The translations under genes and the position numbers were made by a program. From Zygnema cylindricum (taxonomy: Eukaryota; Streptophyta; Zygnematophyceae; Zygnematales; Zygnemataceae), in contig JBBHKE010000615.1 in assembly GCA_037447655.1 (NCBI GenBank), positions 1-16,494 on the forward strand: a DNA stretch of 16,494 nucleotides, in the 5' to 3' direction. Below are positions 9,531 to 16,494 of the stretch, one piece after another. The notes beneath the pieces are model-generated. The model was not told where the DNA came from, searched no databases, and saw only the letters and a list, made by a program, of their open reading frames with translations. Every line of letters begins with the position of its first letter. Within the stretch, counting starts at the first letter, position 1.

Positions 9531-9580
9531 TTTCTGTAATTGGTGATGTACCTTGCGAGGTACATCACCAATTACAGAAA
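9531..9580. repeat. Perfect 23-bp inverted repeat (50-base palindrome)
   Basis: The left arm 9531-9553 and right arm 9558-9580 are exact reverse complements, separated only by TGCG. The arms begin TTTCTGTAATTGGTGATG. Just upstream (9510-9525) a smaller hairpin, CGAAGC-AATC-GCTTCG, is present. The pair lies within the left part of the outer element. Confidence 0.9.
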
Positions 9581-10106
9581 AATTTGAGCCGCGACACGTC
9601 GGATAATGAGCATACGTGTCAAGATGGCAACCAACGGAAATGAAAAAATTTCGCACACGATATACGCATTTAGAAATCCAACAGAAAATACAACGAAATC
9701 TCGTAATGCACTTTTGTCACGCTATTTTTGTTAGCTCTTTGTCGTCACACTATTTCCGGCAGCGCTCATTCGTCACGTGTAAAAACAATTTGTGACGCGT
9801 AAAAACAGAAACCTTAAATAAATGACGTGGTGTCTAACAAGGCGTTTGCATTGAGGACAAATGTTGTGTTAGGGTACTTTCGCATGTGCTAAAGTTACAG
9901 TTATTTTCTGTCGTTTTCCTCTGTAACTTAGAAAAAAACGAGAAAATCTGCAGCCGTACCAAAAAAATGAAATTAATACCGTACAAGTTGCATTTCCTTG
10001 AAACTTTAAATGTACTGTAGTTTGTCGTTTAGGTCGATGCAGTTTGTGGTCTAGCGAGTTTCGACCCATTTTCACGTCCTTCCAGCTCATCTTCAAACTT
10101 GAAATC

Positions 10107-10128
10107 AAATCACCTCGCGAGGTGATTT
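10107..10128. repeat. Perfect 22-bp palindrome
   Basis: The arms AAATCACCTCG and CGAGGTGATTT abut without a spacer. The core ACCTCGCGAGGT resembles the centre of the 9531-9580 palindrome (ACCTTGCGAGGT). It lies where the left long inverted repeat of the middle element seems to end. Confidence 0.8.
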
Positions 10129-10490
10129 AAAATAAAGTTCCAGGATGAGAGCGAATAGGCAGACGTTGTAACACGTGCCGGAAGTTTTTTACCATTCCCG
10201 AGCGCAGAGTACCAAAAAAAAAACCAAATGCACGTTTACGGCCTGTACGAACCGTATTCCGTGCGCTGTTTTCCGTACAGGGGCCGTGGAGGGGTCACGA
10301 CCAACGGACGCCATTTCGCAAAAGCGTGAAGGCGCCTCCTTCCTTCCCCTCATATCCTTCCTCAACGTTCTCTGTCGTAACACTCCTTTCTCAAACACAC
10401 GTGCCTTCACATATACGGCGTAGGAAAAACATTGGGCACCTTTCGACAAGCTGGAAGACCAAAAAAAAACCGCATTTCTGTGCAACTACC

Positions 10491-10550
10491 TGCTTGTCTG
10501 CATTTAAATGGTAGGCACACAAGTAGGCTGTTGGCAGACAGGTAATTAAT
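10491..10550. repeat. 60-bp direct repeat flanking the (AT)n array, left copy
   Basis: It aligns without gaps to 10731-10790 in the same direction, with about 11 differences (about 82% identity). Shared blocks include GGCACACA, TGTTGGCA and CAGGTAATTAA. Confidence 0.75.
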
Positions 10551-10566
10551 TGGCCAGGCGGTTGGC

Positions 10567-10721
<155 letters not shown>

Positions 10722-10730
10722 CCAACTGCT

Positions 10731-10790
10731 TGCCTGTCTGCATTAATACGGAAGGCACACAGGCAGGTTGTTGGCAAGCAGGTAATTAAC
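10731..10790. repeat. 60-bp direct repeat flanking the (AT)n array, right copy
   Basis: This is the partner of 10491-10550. With the bases just upstream it can also fold on itself, because CTGCTTGCC (from 10727) pairs with GGCAAGCAG (about 10773-10781). Confidence 0.75.
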
Positions 10791-10947
10791 AGGCAGTTAA
10801 AATGAGCTTATAAAAAATACCCAATAACATTTGGCAATGTCACATGCAAATTTGAACATACATAGCTGTATAGAAGGCCGTAAATGTTTGTCCTCTGCCC
10901 TATTTGAATACACTATGTTAATATGCTTTGTATTCGTTTTTGCAAGA

Positions 10948-11108
10948 ATGGCGAAGAAGGGTGGTGGAAAGTACAAAGACATGACATTGCAGAGAAGAGA
11001 GGGGCGTTTTGTGGAATATCTGAGCAAGTACGGCAGAGTGCTGAAAGTCTCCACGTCGACAATGTCCCAAAGATTATACAGCGTGCGGTTTGACGTCTCA
11101 ATTTGCAG
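10948..11108 (+). CDS. Possible small exon inside the middle element, function unknown
   Basis: An open frame starts MAKKGGGKYKDMTLQRREGR and reads 53 codons to a strong donor, TTTGCAG|GTGAGTT, at 11109. The frame is also open upstream to 10831. A possible acceptor, CGTTTTTGCAAG, lies just before the ATG, so this could be an internal exon. The product is basic, with the segment REGRFVEYLSKYGRVLKV. I do not recognise it and find no matching downstream exon. It could be a captured host exon, a relic of an element gene, or chance. Confidence 0.2.
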
Positions 11109-11245
11109 GTGAGTTGAAGTTTCGTATAATTTTGTGTATCACATCACCTGTCACTGTTTCGTACACGTCTACGTGAGTCATCTGTGTAAAGCATACTTCA
11201 AAAGTAGGCGTTTTTTGGTAGGCCTTTTGTAGGCCGCCCTTTAGC

Positions 11246-11417
11246 GTAAGTTGTGTTACGGGCTTTCCATGTGATCTTCTAAGATCGCCACTTTCATCAA
11301 CGACCGTCCGATCGTCCGAATCTGACGATAGTCCTATCGTAAGTTATGTTATGGGCTTTTCATGTGATCTTCTTAGATCGTTACTTTCATCAACGACCGT
11401 CAGATCATCCGAATCTG
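11246..11417. repeat. Tandem duplication, 93-bp period
   Basis: Copy 1 starts at 11246 and copy 2 at 11339, both with GTAAGTT. Over 79 aligned bases I count 8 differences (about 90% identity). Shared blocks include CATGTGATCTTCT and ACTTTCATCAACGACCGTC. Confidence 0.85.
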
Positions 11418-11557
11418 CTTAAATAAAAAGTCGCTCAAAACTCAAAGAAAAAGATTTTTTTGTCCTATTTTTTTTTCAAATTTAGACATGACGTTTAATT
11501 CTCTATCGATCCATGTGCAACTCAACCCTGTTACTATTTTATTTCATTTTGCGGCCA

Positions 11558-11616
11558 ATACAATATGGGTCTTAAGGCCATATTGTATGTTTTGCATACA
11601 ATAGGCATATTGTATG
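11558..11616. repeat. Hairpin cluster based on CATATTGTATG
   Basis: ATACAATATGG (11558-11568) pairs perfectly with CCATATTGTAT (11578-11588). A further inverted GCATACAATA (11594-11603) and a direct CATATTGTATG (11606-11616) follow. It lies left of the inner element. Confidence 0.7.
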
Positions 11617-11735
11617 GGCGTACGGTCACCTACTTTTGAACTATGGTGTAAAGTAACAAGTTTTTTTCGTTTACATTCGAATGCTCTGAAAATTGTACGG
11701 AGAATCTTCGCTAAAAAACAAAGTAACAAGACTAA

Positions 11736-12514
11736 GGGTGCGTCTCTATGTACTTCAAACTTAAAGATTTTTTTTTGTTTTTTAGCGCAGATCCGGCGGA
11801 CCCGGATTTCGGGTGTCCCTATGTGTACCAAACGAAATTGTCACTTAACGGCGTGACGATTGTATACGTCGACAAAGCCCGTGACGGCTGTCAACGTCTA
11901 CAATCTATGATGACGCACGTTATTTTTCGTAGCTGCTTGTGACGTCGCGCGACTTTTCGTGACATTGTAGACCTACCGCCCTCCAGCCTGTGCCGTTTCA
12001 CGGTTGAAGAAGATGCATTTTGCCTTTGCGTCTATTGTCGGCTCGACGTGAAATGGCATAGGAACCTTGAGACCCCTGCAAAAAAAAATTCTGTACCGGA
12101 TGGAAACGGACAAAACAAAACAAACTGTGCTTCTCTTTGTCGTATTAGACAAAAACGGACAAAACATAGCGAATCGTGTACACTTCCACGTCGCTTGAAT
12201 TCGTTTGAAGTTTTTGAACAAAACATTACACGTGCGAATACGTGTTCCTATTTGTTTATAGAAAAATCCCTAATTTTAAAACACATCGGTCCTGTATTTT
12301 CAAGATAAGGTTGAAGATGACGTTTTTTGTCGTCGAAATGGGTCGAAATACACAAGACGACAACTTGTAGTACATTTTAAATTCGACGCTGACGCAAAAT
12401 GTACTTCTCTTTTTTTCTATTTTATTGTACGGTCGAAACTTACGCGGTACGGCTCTAAGTTTTACAGGAAAACGACAGAAAAAAACCCTTACTTAAGCAC
12501 AGAGAGACGCACCC
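11736..12514. mobile_element. Inner MITE-like element, TSD TAA
   Basis: The left end GGGTGCGTCTCTATGTACTT matches the complement of the right end (12514-12495, GGGTGCGTCTCTCTGTGCTT) at 18 of 20 positions. TAA flanks both sides (11733-11735, 12515-12517). The 779 bases between hold only short open frames without recognisable content, fitting a non-coding Tourist-like element. Its right subterminal part resembles the left end of the middle element in inverted form, so the two may be related. Confidence 0.6.
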
Positions 12515-12709
12515 TAAGTTTCGGTTACATGCGAAAGTACCCTTAAACGATGACCTGGTACGCACGTACATGGTACGCAAATGAAGATTTTTGGTCGGTG
12601 TGAAAATCATTGACGATTTTTAATATCAAATCTGTAGTGACGTGGCACCACAATTCTGCTAACACGTGGATTACAGACTCTGCGCAATGGAACTTCGTTC
12701 AAATTGTAG

Positions 12710-12743
12710 CATTCTGTAATGTTGGCCGTACAATTACAGAATG
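12710..12743. repeat. 11-bp inverted repeat near the right end of the outer element
   Basis: CATTCTGTAAT (12710-12720) pairs exactly with ATTACAGAATG (12733-12743). AATGGAACTTC lies on both sides of this hairpin (12686 and 12748), suggesting a duplicated terminus. Confidence 0.75.
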
Positions 12744-12765
12744 TCCTAATGGAACTTCACCCTAA

Positions 12766-13178
12766 ACCTTTTTTTTTTCTCTTAATTAGCATCAATGACG
12801 GTATATTTACTTCCACACTATCTAAACTTTGACACTAATAATGATGCGCGGTGTACTTTTGAACAATGGCGCCGACCAAAGATCTACCATAAAAACGCAT
12901 ACTTTTGAACTATGATTGAAACCATGGGATTCGTTACGCAACAATACTTCGTAAAATGACAAAGCAACAAAAAGTCAAAAACTGTGTCGAAACTCAAAGA
13001 AAAAGTGTACCGTTGTGAAGCAGTGGAGATGGTGATGGAGCGTATCTGCTAGAGCACCTCCCAACTTAGATTTTTTTGCTGTTTTTTTTTTTCTTTCCTT
13101 TCTCATTGCGTCCACATTGCTCATCTCACTGTTATTTCCTCACTTTTCTGCTTCTCGTAGCAAGTCCGCCCAATTAGG
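12766..13178 (+). promoter_or_regulatory. Upstream region and 5' untranslated leader of the reductase gene
   Basis: No gene is seen here. The last 110 bases before the start codon are pyrimidine-rich with long T runs, as is common in plant leaders. The left part holds two copies of ACTTTTGAAC(T/A)ATG (about 12857 and 12902) also found at 11632, so repeat DNA reaches close to the gene. I cannot point to a definite TATA box. Confidence 0.35.
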
Positions 13179-16100
13179 ATGCAAGCTGCGAGCTTGGTCC
13201 GTAGAGTGGCTCGCGAAGGAGCACCGACAGCAACCAGCATCAGGAGACTTTCTCTCCTCTCTACTCATTTTCCTCCGGAAGCTAGAAATTCTAACACGCC
13301 CGGTTTTCCCCCTAATGATGGACCACGTCTTGGATTCGCAGCCACAGTATCTGCTCTGGCTGCCGGGTTGACAGCCTCTTTCTGCACTACGTCCACTGAG
13401 GTCGGGTTTAAAGCTGGCATTTAGGTTAGAGTTAATAAAATTTGGCAAAGCCGGATGTGCTTTGTAGTTTTCTTCCTTAAATAGTATGATATTAAGCCGG
13501 AAGCATTGGACGCTTAGTGTTTTACACCGGTTTGTTTCGTTTTAATGTGAAATAATTGCTAGAAATTTCCCGTCGGGTGACAATTTATTGTAACTGGGTG
13601 AAAGCTCTGCCAAAAACGACAAAGCAAAAAGGCAACTTGACATCGATCCAACCAGGACAAGGAGAAGCCCTCTGTGAATGTTGAATGTTTGGACAGGCGT
13701 AAAATTTTAGCATTTTTGTATATAAACGTGCTGGTTGAAGTTAAACTTTCATTTCCAAACACATCATGTTGATGCATTTTGGTATAAATTGTGCAAATAT
13801 TTAATCATTTCTACTCGTAGACTGGATATGGACAACGGATGCATTTTCACGAGTATTTGTAACGCTGATTACCATTTGATACATTGATGGCTCCATTTTT
13901 CAATGCGAGGCTTCAATTTTTCTTTCTTGCAAAGGCGTCCACGCCAAAATGAATTGTGAAGCTTGCATGTAAAATAGAATCGCGCTTTTTTAAAGCAGTT
14001 CCAATTTCATGTAGTGTCGCAAGGATAATTATACATACGCGATTACTGGCGATACTGGCTAGTAAATATTGTAATTGTACAAAGTAATGTACTTTAATGT
14101 GCTTTACTGTACAAATACCATGATTACTGTGCCAGTATCGCCAGGTACAGGGCTCTTCTGCTACACCTATTACAAGCAACACTTTACACAAGCAACACTT
14201 TTCCTGATGCTACTTCTGCTAAGTTAGCTGACAGCGAACAAAATCCACATTACCATGGTTATTATCCTTCAGGATTGCAAATTTTTGTGGCAGTGGAATG
14301 ATTTTGCCATTGTATTGTTTGTTGTCGTTTTTGTTGGCTTTTTGATGGTCAGAATACAAAATGCGATGCAGCAGAAAAAATTGGTAAGTTCTTCAATTTC
14401 CACTTTTGTATAACTTCTTGTCGAATGTCGGGAAAATGACATACATGTCATTCATGTGTTTTGATAACAATTCGGACACTTTTCGGCACACACACTGCAA
14501 CAGTTTTGGAGTTTTATCTTGCCCCTCCCCTGTTAGTATAGGAGTAATTTGCCTGGATTAGAAGGAAAAGGCACTTGCAGTATTGTTTACAAGCATTGAA
14601 TGAGCTTGCGGTTTCATTAACTTTCGAATAGTTTGACAATCTCGTATGTTCTGTTGAGAGGTTCTAATGGCCATATTGTAGCACGTTGACAACCATCAGC
14701 AAAGTGCTTTATACGGAAAATTGTGTGTTGCAGCTTTAAACCCGAAGAAGTTTGTAAAGTTCAAGCTCAAGGAGAAGCAGTATGTGAGCCACAACACCAA
14801 TCTGTACAGGCAAGCCACAAAAAACGAAGCAAACCTTATAGTTGCTTTTAATGAAGTTGTGGGCTTTTTGCTATTCATTTTCATGGCTACTGGAGGAGGT
14901 ATGGCCTTCAATTTTTTTTATTTTTTTTAAACGAGCGCTGTGGATACTTTTTATTTTTGCAGATTTGAGTTTGATCCTGAAGCAAAGCTTGGGCTGAGTG
15001 TTGCCTCTTGCCTTATCTCTAGGTAAGCGTGCGACTGTCAAATGTTCTGCAATTTTATTTCTTACATATAAATCTTATTAAAGTAAGCAAAAAATGAGTT
15101 GAAGCTTCAGACAACTCCTGTAACATTCTAGTAAAGTGATATGAAGCTAGCTTCTTTTTCCCAAGGAAAGAGGGAAAACTGGTAGCCACCTCGTTCAGAA
15201 TGCAAAGTACTATGGTCACAAAACATAAATTTACTGTCAAGCAAAGCAAGTTGTAGTACATAGGAATTTATTGTATCAACATTCACCAAAATTAATATGA
15301 CGTTCTGCTGGAAGTACTGACATAAGAATATATTTTCCCTTGGAAATTTTCAGAGCACCAATTGGAGAAAAGGGAGAAGATGGGAAGCCTAAGTTTGTAA
15401 TTCGCCCGTAAGTTTTCTTTTGTCAGGCACTATTGCAAAAGCTGTCCACATTAATATCAGTATATAGTTACGGCCAGTTCTTCCTGCCAATGGTCCCTTT
15501 AACTACATAATAAGTTAATACTTTCATAGAATGACTTCAACATTTCCCACATAAAGTGCACCGTGTATCGCTATTCGTGTTAACACTAACAGTGATACAC
15601 GATGTACTCCATGTCGTACGATGCAGCTGAGAGATGTGGCTTTCTATACCAACAGGATATAGAGACTTTATTGATGAACTAATTCATGTTCACTGAATCC
15701 TAAAGAAGCTAAGTGTTTTCCTTATGATGGCCGTGTTAGAGAAGTTCTGAGAGGTGTGCCTTTCTGGAAATGAAGGTATACGCCCATTTCCCAACCTGAT
15801 GTCAAGGGCCACTTCGACTTGATGGTCAAGGTGAGAGGAGGATGGGGAAACTCAGAGGAAACTTGGAGGGAGGCTAAGGAAGCAATTATCAAGTGGATTT
15901 GGCTTGCAAACGTTGGTTGTTTTTCGTTGCTAACTGCAATATCTTTTTGTTCCAAATTTCTTTTTGTTCCAAACTACTTTTTGTTCCAAACTACTTTTTG
16001 TTCCAAACTACTTTTTGTTCCAAACTACTTTTTGTTCCAAATTACCTCTCGTTCCACATTACTTGAGCTTCTTGGGTGATTGGTGAATTTCATATGTTCT

Positions 16101-16236
16101 GATCACAGAGTGTTTGTGTATTTGACAGGAAGCACTTATGAGATCGCCTTGTGAATATCTGGCAGGTCTATCCCCAAGGGAAAATGTCACAGCATTTCGC
16201 AAGTCTGAAGCCCGGCGATGTACTTGAAGTGAAAGG
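13179..16236 (+). CDS. CBR2: NADH-cytochrome b5 reductase-like protein, mitochondrial type, 5' part (exons 1-7)
   Basis: Exons: 13179-13400, 14353-14383, 14734-14809, 14963-15022, 15354-15407, 15776-15830, 16166-16236; the gene continues past the window. All phases fit and give 189 residues. Residues 1-31 are Arg/Ser-rich without acids early on (MQAASLVRRVAREG), like a mitochondrial presequence. Residues 51-68 (LGFAATVSALAAGLTASF) look like a membrane anchor. From 86 on (LNPKKFVKFKL, VSHNTNLYRF, FDPEAKLGLSVASCL, APIGEKGEDGKPKFVIRPYTPIS) it matches the ferredoxin-reductase-like FAD domain of plant reductases. RPYTPIS (147-153) is the flavin-binding motif, and GKMSQHFASLKPGDVLEVKG (171-190) follows. 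The NADH domain lies outside. The family passes electrons from NADH via FAD to cytochrome b5. Intron 3 is GC-AG. The exon 1 donor (GAG|GTCGGG) is weak; the stronger GT at 13425 would add an in-frame TAG. Confidence 0.92.
14046..14144. repeat. Fold-back sequence in intron 1 of the reductase gene
   Basis: CTGGCGATACTGGC (14046-14059) pairs perfectly with GCCAGTATCGCCAG (14131-14144). The 71 bases between are AT-rich and hold further small inverted repeats (GTACAAAGTA, TACTTT). It resembles a tiny MITE, but I see no clear target duplication. Confidence 0.7.
15562..15601. repeat. Hairpin in intron 5 of the reductase gene
   Basis: CGTGTATCGCT (15562-15572) pairs with AGTGATACACG (15591-15601) with one mismatch. 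The loop contains the palindrome GTGTTAACAC. Confidence 0.6.
15943..16061. repeat. 17-bp tandem repeat, seven copies, in intron 6
   Basis: The unit CTTTTTGTTCCAAACTA is repeated seven times head to tail. Copies 2-5 are identical, copies 1 and 6 differ by one or two bases at their 3' end, and copy 7 (CCTCTCGTTCCACATTA) is more diverged. The array starts about 110 bases after the exon 6 donor and ends about 100 bases before exon 7. Confidence 0.95.
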
Positions 16237-16390
16237 GTATAGATTCCTTCACAGTTTCTTGTTACTGCTGTTGGTTTTTCAAGTTTTTTCGGTTGAAGTT
16301 GCAAATTTTCCTTGTTGTGATTTTGGTTTTATACCAATAAGTTTCCATCCATCGTGTTTGAGAGAATGTTGTTTGGAGGATTTAAGTTAC

Positions 16391-16393
<3 letters not shown>

Positions 16394-16473
<80 letters not shown>

Positions 16474-16494
16474 CTCTCTCTCTCTCTCTCTCTC
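16394..16494. repeat. (TC)n microsatellite at the right edge
   Basis: About 100 bases of CT dinucleotides, with a small interruption (CTCCTCTATC) near 16466-16474, run off the window. It lies in intron 7 of the reductase gene if that intron continues. Confidence 0.97.

Noticed and set aside
10175-10485. Overlapping frames of 82 and 98 codons on opposite strands
   Set aside because: No domain, no splice context and no homology that I recognise; they are likely chance frames in element DNA.
11544-12308. Several 60-95 codon frames within the inner element and its left flank
   Set aside because: They overlap one another on both strands, carry no motif and fit a non-coding MITE.
13401-13426. Exon 1 extended to TAG|GTTAGA
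   Set aside because: The donor looks better, but an in-frame TAG ends the protein before the splice and the phase to the next exon would be lost.
13117-13448. Other-frame reading frames over exon 1 of the reductase gene (84 and 102 codons)
   Set aside because: They are shadows of the true exon, whose frame gives a presequence and anchor that fit the downstream exons.
15943-16061. CRISPR-like array
   Set aside because: The 17-bp units abut without spacers and lie in a plant intron.

Overview
The window looks like nuclear DNA of a land plant or close streptophyte relative. The best evidence is at the right end: a seven-exon gene piece encoding a plant-type mitochondrial NADH-cytochrome b5 reductase, with introns of 153-952 bases. 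The rest is mobile-element DNA, old and partly broken. I cannot name the species. The CENP-B/jerky-like transposase is one I associate more with non-flowering plants and oomycetes than with flowering plants, but that is a weak clue.

Layout. (1) 1-3864, minus strand: a two-exon DDE-type transposase gene, cut by the left edge. Its intron (366-3464) holds a second, unrecognised same-strand gene (700 to about 1926), a long pyrimidine-rich plus-strand tract, and several palindromes of the form GACGAC-N5-GTCGTC. (2) 4037-8530, minus strand: a Copia-type LTR retrotransposon with two LTRs of about 1.3 kb, a perfect 5-bp target duplication (AAAGC), a primer-binding site and a polypurine tract. Inside there is only a gag-like frame with several in-frame stops and no pol, so it is non-autonomous. 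Its primer site matches the anticodon arm of initiator tRNA-Met rather than its 3' end. (3) 8536-9338: no gene seen. (4) 9342-12762: three nested pairs of terminal inverted repeats, all starting GGGT and each flanked by TAA or TTA, as expected for PIF/Harbinger- or Tourist-like DNA elements. Inside lie a 140-bp pure (AT)n array with flanking 60-bp repeats, a 93-bp tandem duplication and several hairpins. (5) 13179-16494, plus strand: the reductase gene, with a 31-base exon, one GC-AG intron, a 17-bp tandem repeat in intron 6 and a (CT)n array in intron 7 that runs off the right edge.

Only the reductase gene is a clear host gene. The two left-hand genes probably belong to one DNA transposon, as catalytic protein and accessory protein, but its ends are not identified here. 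The Copia element landed about 170 bases upstream of the transposase start codon.
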